DNA from: Cordilura impudica
Taxonomy: Eukaryota > Arthropoda > Insecta > Diptera > Scathophagidae
NCBI GenBank assembly: GCA_963682025.1
Contig: OY821517.1
Coordinates: 338,579,644 to 338,643,643 of the forward strand
Direction: 5' to 3'
Length of the DNA: 64,000 nt
Positions 1-11,932 of this stretch are shown here, piece by piece. The position numbers and the translations under genes were made by a program. The first letter of the stretch is position 1; each line of letters begins with the position of its first letter. The notes under the pieces are model-generated. The model searched no databases, was not told the DNA's origin, and worked only from the letters and a program-made list of their open reading frames with translations.

Positions 1-369
1 ATTTTAAGTTCGTTTTCTTGCACGTGTAGTGCTAAAAAAAAAACAGAACATGTTCTATAACGCGTACATCTAAAAATTAAAATATTACCCACTCGCGATC
101 GAAAAAAAAAAAGAAATTAAGTCATAAACAACATATAAAATTTCTGTTTTCTATTTTATTACTATCTTTTTATTTTTATTATTATCCTTTTATTTTTATT
201 TTTTTATAACTGCTAATGAATTATTTTAGATTTTTTTAATAAATTTGATTGAAACAATTCTTGTTATTATAGGAGTATTTCAGATTTTTCCGATCGCGAG
301 TGGATAATGTTTTAATTTTAACATGTTCTGTTTTTTAGCACTACACGTGCAAGAAAATGAACTTAAAAT
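1..369. mobile_element. Foldback MITE (left end at window edge)
   Basis: The first ~105 bases are the reverse complement of 284-369, apart from an indel of about 20 bases in the left arm. About 175 bases of AT-rich sequence lie between the arms and there is no coding capacity. The left end coincides with the window edge, so no target duplication can be checked. Superfamily unknown. Confidence 0.75.
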
Positions 370-596
370 AAAGCTACACTCGAATCTGTGTGGTTTATTT
401 GTGTTCGAAACAAAAAATACGTGATAGAAAAATGTTCGTGTATATAACGAAAAATCAAAACGAAACACAGTCATGATTGTGTTCGGCAATGTACAAAATT
501 TAGAAACACACATAATTGATATGAAAATAAAAATATGTGTTGGCTGCTTTAGAACAGAACATTGTGTGTTTCATGTGTGTATTTTCTGAACCTTGC
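370..596. mobile_element. MITE copy, left-truncated
   Basis: This matches the complete MITE at 11933-12159 over most of its length, including the right terminal inverted repeat ending at about 596. The left terminal repeat is missing where it meets the foldback MITE, which suggests that element inserted into or next to this one. Confidence 0.65.
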
Positions 597-1245
597 TCAA
601 AAGGGCCCCAAAAACTGAATTTAGGGGTAAGGTATGTTGCCAAAAATTTTTTGCTTAGAATATTCAGAACAACTTCGCTGAAGAAAGTTTAGCGAAAAAA
701 CCAAATACCGCCAATTTAAAGACTGTCAAATTACTCACAAACAAAGTGAAAAATTAAATAAAAAATTTTGTATGAAAACATCGTGATAACTCGAAAAACT
801 AATGATGCAGTTCGATTCCTAGGATTCGAAATAGGGCGAAACCGTTGATTCCGCGCTTTTTTTTATTTTTTGTTATTGTTATTATTTTTTAAGAACTAGT
901 ACAGAGAAATTTTTCATACAAAAATGTTGTTTTTTCTTAATTTTTTCATAGTGAATGAAATATTTTGATTTTAATTATTTTGAAGTATTTGAAATTTGTA
1001 TTTGTATTTGTATTTATTTGTTTTCCAAAACAACAAGATTAAAAATCTTATAATTATAGTTAAGGAGTTTTACATTGTTGGTTATTATAATTGCTTTAAA
1101 ATAATGATGATTAAATTAAAAAAAATATATAAAAATTACAGAATATGAAAATAATTAAAATCATACATAACATCGAATATATAAAAAAGTTAAGGAAAAA
1201 TTGACTAACAAAGCAAAGAGGAAGAAAAAAAAAATAATACTCCTC
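597..1245. other. Unassigned AT-rich stretch
   Basis: No coding capacity or repeat recognised. A short run of TTTGTA units lies near 985-1015. Confidence 0.4.
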
Positions 1246-1249
1246 AATT

Positions 1250-1447
1250 GAATGCGTGATTTGCCAAATCGATTAAGTGCACTATCTGATTTTTTTAAAT
1301 TTTAACGTTAGAGCGCTTGACACCTAACTGGTAACATTCAAAACAAATTAGTTTTGAATATAAACAGTTGGGCGTCAATTAAGCGCTTTGATATTGAAAT
1401 TAAAAAGTCTGAAAGTGAAGTTAATCGATTTGGCAAGTGACGCATTC
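1250..1447. mobile_element. Palindromic MITE, ~200 bp
   Basis: Almost the whole segment is an inverted repeat. The left arm begins GAATGCGTGATTTGCC and the right arm ends with the diverged reverse complement. AATT flanks both sides (1246-1249 and about 1449-1452), a possible target duplication. It is non-coding and its superfamily is unknown. Confidence 0.65.
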
Positions 1448-1709
1448 AAATTATAAAAACGATAATAAAAACTATTGGTCTGCTCTATAGAATATCCAAA
1501 ATTGAAAGCAATCGGAGTTGAAAACCCTTTTTGATAAAAACAAACTTTGTGTAAATCATAGCTGTTTAGTAATGATTAGTAATCGTAATAATTACTAATT
1601 ATACTACTTTTTTTTTAAACGTGAAGTAATGATTAAATTACGATTATATTCGGTTTAGTAGTCGTATTTATGATTACGATTACAAATAAAATAAAAGTAA
1701 TAATAATTA
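1448..1709. other. Unassigned AT-rich stretch
   Basis: Repeated ATTACTAAT-like and AATCGTAAT words are present. No gene or element ends recognised. Confidence 0.3.
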
Positions 1710-2077
1710 CTAGCAGATTCCAGCGCTCGAAATTCTAGTGCACTTTCTAGGCAACTTTATTTCTTAACTTACCCAATTTACAAACCAACACTTTTTTGGT
1801 TTATTATAATTGTGAATGAAGAAAACAAACTCATTAACAAACACTCAATCAAATTTAATAAACACAAACATAGCATATGTATAATTTTATGTATGTGTTA
1901 GTAGCAACTTTAAATACAATTTACTCAAAATACAGGAAAAAATTTAAAAATCTGTAAATCTGGTGAACAGCTAAAAAGAAATACCTTTCAAATAATATAC
2001 GTTTGGTCAAAATCGGGATAAAACGGTAGAACAAAATATCGGTCAGAAGAAATCGCCTAGCCTATTAATATTATAGA
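1710..2077 (-). mobile_element. Non-autonomous Helitron, complete (hairpin family)
   Basis: Read on the minus strand it starts with TC at 2077 in the context A|TC, beginning TCTATAATATTAATAGG. It ends in CTAG at 1713-1710, followed by T. A palindrome around CTCGAAATT lies 10-12 bases before the CTAG. TC start, 3' hairpin, CTAG end and A|T insertion without target duplication are Helitron hallmarks. There is no coding capacity. A second complete copy lies at 23556-23935 and partial copies lie elsewhere in the window. Confidence 0.7.
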
Positions 2078-2997
2078 TTTGAAATTATTATAAAATAATC
2101 AAAAAGAATCAAAAGTAATCAAAAAATAATTCGACTACTTTCAAAGATTACTTTTTGATTCTTTCTGCTTATAATTATAATTATAATTATATAATGCTCC
2201 CTTCGACCAAAAAATGAAAACTTTGACCCACTGTAAAAAAATACTCAGACGTGCTGGACCATAAGTTTGTTCTACAAAAATGATCTACTCAACATACCCT
2301 TTCAGAATTATAGGGTCGCTATTCTGTTCCAAAAATGCTGTTGGACAGTGTTATTTTCAAAATCTATTGCGTTCACACTTTTGATTATTTTATGCTAATT
2401 ACAAGTAATTCTTCTTTTGTAATCGTAATCAATTAGTAATCATTTCATTACAATTCTTTTGTAAATTTTTAATTTTTTTATGTAATTGATTACTAATCGT
2501 AATCGAAATTTAACAGCTCTGAACTAAACTTAAATGAGGAAATGTTTTTTTATTTTGGTCATTAATATGAAGTCAATATTGGGTAACGATACAAACAAAG
2601 ACCGACAAACCTTTTTTTTACATTTGCTGGAAAATACAAAATCGCATATACTCGTAACTGTCGCTCTGAATGAATGTTTGTCAATACTTAATAATAAAAT
2701 TGTATGATTCATCTTTAAAACATTAACAAACCTTCAATAATAATATATTACGTTAAACAATTATGCACTTCAAATAATTACTTAATATTCTAAACAAATA
2801 GTATGAGAAATCGAAAAAACACTATATATTTTTTTTTTTTTTTTGAAAATTCCATTTAATAATAAAAAAAAAAAAACATCGCACACCAACACAAACGATT
2901 CATTTAAATATGGTTCGTTAATGAATACATTTATTTAAAAATAAACATAAGCTTTTGTTTATAAATCAGACATTATATTTTTTTTATTATACATATA
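2078..2997. other. Unassigned AT-rich stretch
   Basis: Contains AATTATAATTATAATT words and poly(T)/poly(A) runs near 2825-2875. I see no gene. Confidence 0.3.
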
Positions 2998-2999
2998 TA

Positions 3000-4649
3000 C
3001 ACTTGTGCTCACATAATTAAGTCATGGGTATGCAATGAAATGTTTTTGTAGTTTTTCTCTTAAACCTATTTCTTCCGATTCTAACCTTACTATTTTGTGG
3101 AACCCTGCTATGTTAGCAGTTGTTTATTGATTGAAACAAAATTAAAAATTTGGGTATTCCCCGAAAAATGTGGAAAACGTCAAAAAGGTCATATGCGCTG
3201 TGCTCACATAATTAAGTCACCACGACTATCGTGAGCAAATTAGTGTTTTGAAGATTTTTTTTGCGGTTTAAATAATAAATAAATTAAAAACAAATAAATT
3301 AAAAACAAATAACATCAGCTGAAACGCTATGGGTAAACAAAAAAATTCGAATTCGGCTGAACGGAAAATAATATGGGATTGTTTCCAAAGATACAAAAAT
3401 ATTGCAAAAGTAGTGGATATTTTGAACTTTCCTCGTGGTAAAATTACAAATGCCATTACGCGTTACAAAAAATATGAAACTTTTGAAAATATTCCGCGCC
3501 AAAAACCGAGAAAAACGACTTTAAATGATGACAGACGCATTGCAAACCTGAGTAAAACTGATCCTTTTTTAACTTCGTCGCAAATCAGAGCTCAAATGGA
3601 AACGGATTATGGCGTAAATGTTTCGTCGCAAACCATAAGACCACGTTTACAAGAAAACAATTCGCATGGACGAATGGCCCGGAAGAAACCGTTGGTGTCC
3701 TTGAAGAACACTATGAAGCGGCTCCGATTTGCGACTGACCATCTTGCTAAAAGCCTACATTTTTGGAATTTAATTGTTTGGAGCGACGAATCCACGTTTA
3801 ATGTTTTTGGAAATGATGGTAGACCATATGTGCGACGTCCTCCACTTAAGGAATTGGATCCAAAATACATCAAAAAAACTGTGAAACACGGTGGCTCATC
3901 AGTCATGGTGTGGGGTTGCTTTACCGCATTCGGTGTGGGTCCTACAGTCAAGATTGACGGTATAATGAATGGGGAAATGTATAAGAAAGAATATACTAAA
4001 GGGAAATTTGGCCACAGAATAGGCTGACAATTTGCCGCTTGCGTGGATTTTCCAACACGACAATGACCCGAAGCATTGTTCGAAACTGGTTAAGTCATGG
4101 TTGGCAACACAGTCCATCAAGCTTCTGGAATGGCCGCCGCAGAGTCCGGACTTAAACCCTATTGAGAACTTGTGGAGCATAATAAAACGAGCCATTGCAG
4201 CACGAAAACCGGCAAATAAGGATATGTTATGGAACGTTATCCAAGAGGAGTGGCACAAAATCACTCCAGGCCAGTGCGCTTCTCTTGTAGCCAGCATGCC
4301 AAAGCGATGCTCCACAGTATTGAAGCAAAAGGGTTATCCTACTAAATACTGAGGTAAGCTAATGAAAAAATGTGACTCTCGACAAAATTTATTACTTATT
4401 TCTACAATTTCAACAATTTTTTTTCAGATGACTTAATTATGTGAGCAGCTCTTTTTGGCTAATTTCCAAGTTTTTAATTTTTTTGAAAAGAACCAAAATT
4501 TTGTAATTTTTAATTTCACTCTAAATTGATTGTTAACATATAAAAATAATAAAAAAAAATAATATTAGAACTAAAAAAAAAAGGGTTTACGTATTTTTGA
4601 CAATAATGTCGAGTAGCATACTAGTGACTTAATTATGTGAGCACAAGTG
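3000..4649 (+). mobile_element. Tc1/mariner element, Bari-like, with IR/DR termini
   Basis: The ends are inverted repeats beginning CACTTGTGCTCACATAAT, flanked by TA on both sides (2998-2999 and 4650-4651), the Tc1/mariner target duplication. The terminal motif recurs inside each end, at about 3199-3219 and 4429-4447. Each ~220-bp terminus therefore carries two direct copies of the transposase-binding motif, the IR/DR layout known from Bari-like and Sleeping Beauty-type elements. It encloses a broken transposase at 3329-4352. Confidence 0.9.
3329..4352 (+). pseudogene. Tc1/Bari-like transposase, DD34E, frame-broken
   Basis: This would be the DNA-cutting and strand-transfer enzyme of the surrounding element, acting in the nucleus on its terminal repeats. 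The first ~220 residues are open from the ATG at 3329. They include an N-terminal helix-turn-helix DNA-binding region, the first catalytic Asp in WSDES (residue 153) and the MVWGCF motif. The frame is then lost near 3990-4028. The second half, in another frame, has the second Asp (QHDNDPKH) and the Glu (NPIENLW) 34 residues apart, followed by a typical C-terminal end stopping at 4350-4352. Within that second frame a TAG lies at 4020-4022. All three catalytic residues survive, so the inactivating damage looks confined to the middle. The family call is firm; the Bari subgroup is inferred from the IR/DR ends. Confidence 0.88.
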
Positions 4650-4651
4650 TA

Positions 4652-5690
4652 TTTGTAATAACTAGAGATAAGATTAAAGAATAAACAATAATTTTGTGAT
4701 AATATGTGATGTAAAAAATTTAATTTATTAGGAACACAAGTGTTTAAGGGTATAATAATTATTAAAAGTACTTGTAGTACTTGAAAAATAAAACTAATTG
4801 AAATCAGTTTTATTAGACAAATTTTAAATTGATTATTATCTTTAATACAATAGGCCTAACAAAGAAACAATTTTATTGTGTTTAAAGTTGCCTTAAAAAA
4901 AATTGTACAATATAATAATTTTCTTGTAATGTACTGATATAATAAAAGATTTTTTTCTAAAATTTTTTAAAATGTTTTATTCAACAAAATATTTACCTTG
5001 AATGGATAGTATTCAGCAGAGCTCATTTTGTTTGGTTTTTTTTAGGTTTATTAAAAATTTAACTGTAATAAAAGAGAAGGTAAGAATTATATCATTAAAA
5101 ATTTATTATAAGTAATGGAAAATAAAAGAATAATCTAGTGCCTACCACACAAACAAACTTTATTGTCTTGAAATTACTTATAATCATATTTTTTTTTTTA
5201 ATTACATCATAAATTTTTTTTCTGTGGATTTAATAAACCTTGAAAGTAACCCTCATTTTCATCTATACTGTAGTTGATCATATAGTTTTTATTTTAAGGT
5301 TGGTCGTTTATTGTCTGTCATAGTTATTGTGTGAATATATCGCCTAACAGAACAAGTGGCGTCAAGTTATTTAGACGTTGTTGATGACAGGCCAATTAAG
5401 TATGGACAATTAGAGACAATAAGGATGCATATTTAAAATCAAAATCGGTTCCGTAGGTCTCGAGATTTTATTTAAAATGTAAAAAACTCTTGAAAAAATA
5501 TGATTTTTTATATATGTTTCTCATATTATTGTTGTTATTCTATATATTGTAATTTGTGTGTGTGCGTTTTTTACATTTAGCTGTAAGCAGTGTTTCCTTT
5601 AAGAACTCTAAATTTGAACTTATAGAAAAATTTCTAAGTTACATGTTTTTTTCATTTGCAAACATTTCAAAATTTCCTCATTTAAATTTT
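4652..5690. other. Unassigned AT-rich stretch
   Basis: No open reading frame of interest. The segment near 5390-5500 (a general 'AAAATCGGT...GTAGGTC' pattern) resembles the diffuse GTCY-type repeats found elsewhere in the window, but it is too diverged to bound. Confidence 0.3.
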
Positions 5691-5694
5691 TTTT

Positions 5695-5845
5695 GTATAC
5701 AATTTATCATGTTTTGATGAATTCAAAATATTATTAAGCATTTTAAACATACTAATATAGCCCAGCACTCGAAATTCGAGTGCAAATTCTAGGAAATATT
5801 ATTTTTTCATTAAATTTGTGTCTTCCAATGCTTTTTTAATCTATA
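5695..5845. repeat. Left copy of a ~140-bp tandem duplication containing a Helitron 3' end
   Basis: The segment from about 5699 (ACAATTTATCATG...) to TAATCTATA recurs at 6816-6955. It includes the CACTCGAAATTCGAGTG palindrome of the hairpin Helitron family. The TIR element at 5846-6815 sits exactly between the two copies. The copies differ by small indels. Confidence 0.7.
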
Positions 5846-6815
5846 GGGGAAGAGGTTGGGTTTTGGCCATGGTTCGGTTGTGGCCATCCCAGCGTATCTT
5901 TTGACCTAAAGCATATGTGTTTTTCTTGCAAAAGTCATTTGTGTGCCATGGCAGCACGTTCTTTTTGTACCGAGTACCGAAACGGGCAGACGCGTCTGCT
6001 TTGCGCTGGGAACGAATTTATTTTTCTGTGCTTGAAAAAGACCAATAATACAAATTTACCCCTTTTCAATAGAGTTAGAAATCGAAGTGAATCAATCAAA
6101 AATGTGAGTGCAATGCATTTTTATTTAGTAAATTTATTATACTTTGTGAGTAAATATCGATTGCAACCAATATGTTGACACCAAAAAATTTTTCACCACA
6201 TCTCAAGATGGCTGCAAAATTGGGTTGTGGCCACTAAAATTGGTTGGGTTGTGGCCTCCCTTATTTTTTTAATGGTGAAATATCGTCTTAGATGTCAAAA
6301 TAACTACCCAATAAGCAATATAACACATATAAGCAATAATAACTCCATCAATTGTTTCGGATGCGATCGGCCCGTTCATTTGAAGTGTGCTGGCACACGA
6401 GCCAGCTGCTTTAAATGCGAAAATTGTGAGTCGGAAGACGAATAATGCCATTTATTTATCATTATTATTTTTTATTTAGTTTTAAGTTTTTCTCAATAAT
6501 AATGCCAAAGAAGGCTTTGAAAATAAATAAACTTTAAGTTTTTCTATATTCGTAGTGGTTTTTCTTCATATTTTCCTATTTTTACCAGATTTTCCGAGGG
6601 TGGCCACAACCCAACCAAAAAAAATTTGCCCCAAAAATGGCCACTTCAGAAAATTAAAAAAAAAATTCCATTTGACGAAATTGACTTAGTTCCTTCACCA
6701 GCAGTTAGCCAAGGTCTCTAGCTTTCCATAGATACCCAGTTGTCCACATAATTTGCACTTGGTGAAAAGTTATAAGCCGAAAACCTAACTATGGCCACAA
6801 CCCAACCTCTTCCCC
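5846..6815 (+). mobile_element. TA-inserted TIR element with PHD-finger remnant (pogo/Tc1-like)
   Basis: The inverted termini begin GGGGAAGAGGTTGGGTT and extend about 30 bases with two mismatches. TA flanks both ends (5844-5845 and 6816-6817). The motif GGGTTGTGGCC is repeated inside both ends (near 6225-6260 and 6600-6650) and may be a transposase-binding repeat. At 970 bp it is too short for a full transposase. The TA duplication and the zinc-finger tail fit a deleted member of the pogo/Tc1-mariner superfamily. Confidence 0.75.
6331..6445 (+). pseudogene. C-terminal PHD-like zinc finger exon of a transposase
   Basis: The reading frame ending at 6445 encodes CFGCDRPVHLKC followed by a CxxC pair (FKCENC) and an acidic tail. 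This is the C-x2-C-x4-H-x2-C...C-x2-C pattern of the second half of a PHD finger. PHD fingers occur at the C-terminus of some insect pogo/jerky-like DDE transposases, which fits its position near the 3' end of this TIR element. The upstream frame (from 6227) has no recognisable transposase core, so I read this as the surviving last exon. Binding partners are not known. Confidence 0.5.
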
Positions 6816-7090
6816 TACAATTTATCATGTTTTGATGAATTCAAAATATTTGTTTTGTAGACAAACTCGCAGAACCTTTAAGCATTTTAAACATACTAAT
6901 ATAGCCCAGCACTCGAAATTCGAGTGCAAACAATGTTTTTTTAATCTATAGATGTATATAAAAATACATAAAAAATTTATGAATATTTAAATGAGCCTAA
7001 AGGTATGTTAATCAATTTTAGCAATTCACAATTCAACACAGAGCGTCTGATATATAATTTAAATCATTCGCATTAACAGGGTGTAACGTA
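6816..7090 (-). repeat. Tandem-duplicated Helitron 3' end and body (hairpin family)
   Basis: This is the second copy of the 5695-5845 duplication. The CACTCGAAATTCGAGTG palindrome is at about 6909-6925. It continues into body sequence (GAGCCTAAAGGTATG...) also present at 23148 and 28021. It is a minus-strand, partial, non-coding copy. Confidence 0.6.
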
Positions 7091-7354
7091 TTACTATAAA
7101 AATTTTATTTTATTTAATTTAACATATTTTTAAGACAGATTAAGCATAAATTCTCATAAATTCTCAGCTTCTCCTCCATATGAACTATATAACTATGTCA
7201 ATTTTCACACTCCTCCGTAGCCGCATATTGCTTAAAAAGGGAACTAAAAATTTATTTTCACGTATTAATATATAGATATCCTATTAAATATTTTTAAAGG
7301 TTTTTTTAGGAAAGCTTAAGAAAAGTGTCAAAATAAAATAAAAATTTAATCTCT

Positions 7355-7787
7355 TAGATCCAACTAATTAGATATAGAAAATAAGCATAAACCAAATTCA
7401 AGTGGCATTGTTATTAATTTTGTTTCCTTTGCATATGAAAAAGTTCATATCGCATGCTATATTTATATGGTGACTAGGTCGAAAAATTGACCGATCCTAA
7501 CCATATTTGGTAAGGTCACTTATTTTTTTTTTTTTGCAAAAAAACATATACAAACCAAATTTGAGAAAAATCTGTGAAATATTTTTGTTTTTTTTTTATA
7601 TATAGATTTAAGTGAAGATTGGGAAGCAGCTTTATATGGCTTTATTCTTTATTCAGCTTTATTCTGAGTCGATCTGTATAATAAAAGGTGGCTCTAGGTC
7701 AAATATTTTTGGTAGTTACAAACATCAGCATAAACATCAGCATAAAGTCATTATACCCTGACCACATAGTGGTAAAAGGTATAAAAA
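7355..7787 (+). repeat. GTCY-type dispersed repeat, deleted copy
   Basis: This matches the 745-bp repeat at 9259-10007 and 29518-30268. It lacks the 5' end and a central part but keeps the 3' end (ACCACATAGTGGTAAAAGGTATAAAAAT). It is non-coding. Confidence 0.65.
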
Positions 7788-9258
7788 TTTAAGCGACAAA
7801 TGAGATCAAATAAAACTAAATAATTTCAATAAAAATACACAAAACAAAACAAAACATGGAGAAAACATCAATGTTTAGCAAGTTTAAATTCATGTTGCTA
7901 AACTTTTTAGCCACAATTAAGAGATAACTAGATTTTAATAGACAACAAAAAAAAACTGCACTGAAGCCTTATTAAGTTAGACTTAAAAAATAACAAGACA
8001 TTTCGCAGTGCAATAACATTATTAAATTTTAACATATGTATATATTTTTTTTTATTTCTTTTGTCATCCAAGGGACGGCAATATCAATCAAGTACTGTAA
8101 CAACTCTCTTGCAACATATATGAAAAATCAAAAATGTAAAAAATGTATTAAGACATTTTTATGCAACATTAACTGCTTTTTTTTATTGAGATCTTGAAAC
8201 ATGTATTGTTAAACATCAGTTCAGTTATGTTGCAGACAGTTTTATGTTTATAAGTAAAATACAGTAAACAACCACTGTTGAGCAACACAATATGAAGACA
8301 TTTATAATAAATGAGTGATAAATGAGTAAAATAAAATGAAGCGAAACAAACCCTCTTTCTATATCTATACTTTTAGCCAAAATTAAACTGTTAAATTTTA
8401 TGTTTAATTTTTATGTTAAATAAAAATATTTTTATGCGTTGCCTCTTCCTATTTTTTTTTTATCTACTTTAACCAAATACTGCTATGATGTCATCTTGTA
8501 AAAAAAAAATTGGCTTGTTGTATAGAATGTGTATTATATTGTATACTCAGTGTATACACAAAAACTATGTGCTGTTATGTAGTTTTTACTATTACACAAT
8601 CCTTCATATTCGTAGTAAATAGCTTTATTTAATTGTGTGTTTTCATGGATTCGCTATCTTGTCGTCGTTTTATGTTGGTTTATCACCACGCAATATGTTT
8701 TATTATCGACAAACATAAGTAATAGTTTATAGACCATGTAAATTTTAATATATAAGTATAACACAAAAACTTTCACTTTTGTTTGTACATATTCGGGTTT
8801 GCAGAGTAAATAGAGCACCTTGAACTTGTTATATTATTTGGAGTAACAATGTTAAATGAGAGAAAGGCATTTCAGTGGTGAAATATCTATTTTACGTAAA
8901 ATAAAACTATGTAAAAATATTGAAAACTAAAAAATTATAGTAACTTTTACTTAAAATTAATCAATTGAAGAATTTTATTATAAAAAAACTTAAGTTTTTG
9001 ATAAAAATAATTTAAGTTAACATAAATTTTTTAATGAAAATAAAGGAGGCAAGAAAAAAAATTTTGAATCAAAAAAAAAAATAAAAATAAAATAAACTAA
9101 AATTTGTTTATGACAAAAAATATGATCGGAAAATTTTGAGTAAAAAAAATTTTTTTTTTCAAAATTCTGATTTAAAACAAATTTAAATAAACTAAAATTT
9201 ATTGATGACAAAAAATATGATTTGACAATTTTAAATAAAAAAATCTATATTTTAAAAC
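7788..9258. other. Unassigned AT-rich stretch
   Basis: I see no gene, RNA or bounded repeat in these 1.5 kb. Confidence 0.35.
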
Positions 9259-10007
9259 AAGAAAATTATAGTCGGTATAGACGGACTCTGCGATACCCTA
9301 TACCATACGTTTAGAGAATTGGTCTTAGGTCCAACTAATCGGGTATAGATAATAAGCATAAACCAAATCTGAGTAGAATTTTTATTATTTTTTTTTTTTG
9401 CCTGCAGTTCTGAAAAAGTTCATATCGGATGCTATATTTATATAGGGACTAGGTCGAAAAATGGACCGATCCTGACGATATTTGATAAAGTCACTTATTC
9501 TTTCAAAAACATATACGAACAAAATTTAAGAAAAATCTGTAGAATATTTTTGTTTTTGAAGCAGCTTTATATGGGGGCTATGACTAAGAATTATCCTATA
9601 GGGTTTATTTTTGGACTACTGTTTAATGGATGTAATAAACACACATAAATTGACACATTTGACCGAGATCTACATATATAATTTGGATCTTATGGCAATT
9701 TAAGTCGATCTCATAGGGGTAATTTGTATGGGGATTAGGTATGAATATGAATATGATAGAAGCTTATATACCAAATTTCATCAAAATATATTCATATTTG
9801 CGCCCTGCAGTTTGATTACAAGGTTTACATGGATACACAGACGGACGGACGGACGTCACTAAATAGACTTAGAAAGTGATTCGGTATAATAAAAGTTGAG
9901 TCTAGGTCAAATAATTTTGGTAGTTACAAACATCAACACAAAGTCATTACACCCTATACCACCAACTGAGTTTTGATAAAAAAAAATTTTTTTTGGGTAT
10001 AAAAATA
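9259..10007 (+). repeat. GTCY-type dispersed repeat (mini-me-like), near full length
   Basis: It begins CAAGAAAATTATAGTCGG, contains a GACGGACGGACGGACG run near 9841-9855 and ends in GGGTATAAAAAT. The same unit occurs at 29518-30268 (plus) and 54990-55757 (minus). The proto-microsatellite GTCY core resembles the dipteran mini-me elements; that name is an inference. It is non-coding. Confidence 0.7.
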
Positions 10008-11310
10008 TTTTGAATTCACCACAAAATATAATGAAAAAATATTTATTGAAAGATATAGAGAAATTTTATAAAAAAAAAAATTATAATTAAAAAATTAGTT
10101 AATTAAAAAAAATATTATTACCTAAATAACGATTTGAAAGAAAATATTACTAAAAAATCATTTCACTAAAACAAATAGATAATAAATAATAATTTCAAAT
10201 TAAATTAAAACTAAGTTATATTTGTTTTTGAGATCTTTTTATATTTTTATAGTACAATTTCGGATCAATTATCTCATACTATTCTTAGAAGCCTCATTTC
10301 TAAAAATAAAAATGTATGGTCTACTAATATTTATATAAAACGAGCATTCTAAATTCACTTAAAATCTTAAACTAGGATGTTTATACAAAAATTTCTCACT
10401 ACTTTTATTTTCTCTCCTTTATAACTTTTATTTGCGTACTTTAAAATCAGCCCACCCAACAAAGTTCAGTTATATTCCCAAGACATCCTGTAAATTTCAG
10501 GATTTAACACTGATGGGTTCAATTTTTTTCGATTTTTTAAGCAGCCTCATCATACGAAAACGATTTTTCTATGGTTTCATATGATATGATGGTAATTTAT
10601 AAACAATGTTTATAAACATTATTTATACGAAAGTAATAGAACACATAAAAGCTTGGTTTTGTATACAAAAGAAAATATTGAGTAGCAAAATATATTAAAG
10701 GGGGAAAAAGAAAAAAAAAAGTTTCTAACGCGTCCTATATAACTTGTCCCAATCAAAGAGCATAAAGCTAAGAAAGCTTAAAAAGCTTTGCCGTCAAATC
10801 GCGTTATCTGTAACTTCAGCTTAAACTTTCAATAGTGCTTTGGTTTTAAAGTTCGGTGAAATTGTTTTTAAGTTCGATCATGTTTTTTAAAAGCAAATTA
10901 AACGTTTCTGAGAATATATATAAATTAACTTTATTTGATATTATCTCCATGTGTAAAATCATAAAAATATTGTGCTAATTATTTAAGACACAAATATATA
11001 CAATACATATGTACATATGTATGTACAATATGAGTAATAAAACAAAATTAAATATTTTACGAAAGAGAAAACTCGTGATTTTATTAAAATAAAACAAACA
11101 AAGTAAACTTAAATAAAATACAGTTAATTGACATTATCTAAAAGACAAGTTACGAGTAAATACCTCAAACAACAAACAAAAAATAGAAAATAATTTAAAC
11201 AAACATTGGAAAACGTAGGTAAAGCTAACAAATTACGAAAATAATTTCAAAATTAATTGTTTACAAAATGGTGATTCATAACCCCTCTGTATACTGGAAA
11301 ATTTCTAATA
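10008..11310. repeat. AT-rich stretch with one diverged dispersed repeat
   Basis: About 10390-10640 shares a skeleton with 52530-52745 (TCACTACTTTT, AGCCCACCCA, CTATGGTTTCAT, AAACAATGT in the same order). The remainder is unassigned AT-rich sequence. Confidence 0.4.
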
Positions 11311-11319
11311 TTTAGAGTG

Positions 11320-11700
11320 AAAAAATTGTTTGTGAAAAATAATGTTCTAATTACAGTCAATTTAACAAAAATTTACTACATACATTTAATACTAACAACA
11401 ATAAATTTAAATTTCAAATCAATGCATTTTCAAGTAATTATTTCAAATATACCAAAACTGCATAAAGCTTTTAATTAACCCATTAAGAAAACTAAAAAAA
11501 ATAAAGTAAACTTTTAAAATTTGAGGAAATTTGTTCTTGTTAAAAAGATATATGTATATAATTTTAGCTTATTTTTAATTTTTTATACAAAATTACTAAT
11601 TTCACTTACTTCTCAAGCAAAAGGAATTAAAAATAATTCAAAAGAATTCCGTAAAAATGACAAAATGTAATGGACTTTAACGAACCTTTGGAATCACAAT
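11320..11700. repeat. Left arm of an old inverted repeat around the minisatellite
   Basis: Segments such as TGCATAAAGCTTTTAATTAA and TTCTAATTACAGTCAA reappear reverse-complemented, in mirrored order, at 15410-15610. The arms are strongly diverged. They enclose 3.7 kb that includes the minisatellite. Confidence 0.5.
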
Positions 11701-11932
11701 CCCTAAAATCTTTAAAATTATAACAAAATCAATACAAATGCAAACAAAATCTGTATATTTCTACTGAAAAGTTGGAGCCAAAAAGAAAATCGGGTGATTT
11801 CTATGTATTGATATTGATATTACTATTTTAAATTAAGAAATAAATAATTAGTACGCTGATCACTGACTCCATGACGCTGTATGATTAATATTTAAATTCA
11901 TTAAATTATCACTTATACGTCCAAGTAATAAC

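Noticed and set aside
5915..6178. 87-codon frame in the TA-inserted element
   Set aside because: Cys-rich at the start but without ordered zinc ligands or transposase motifs. Probably chance coding.
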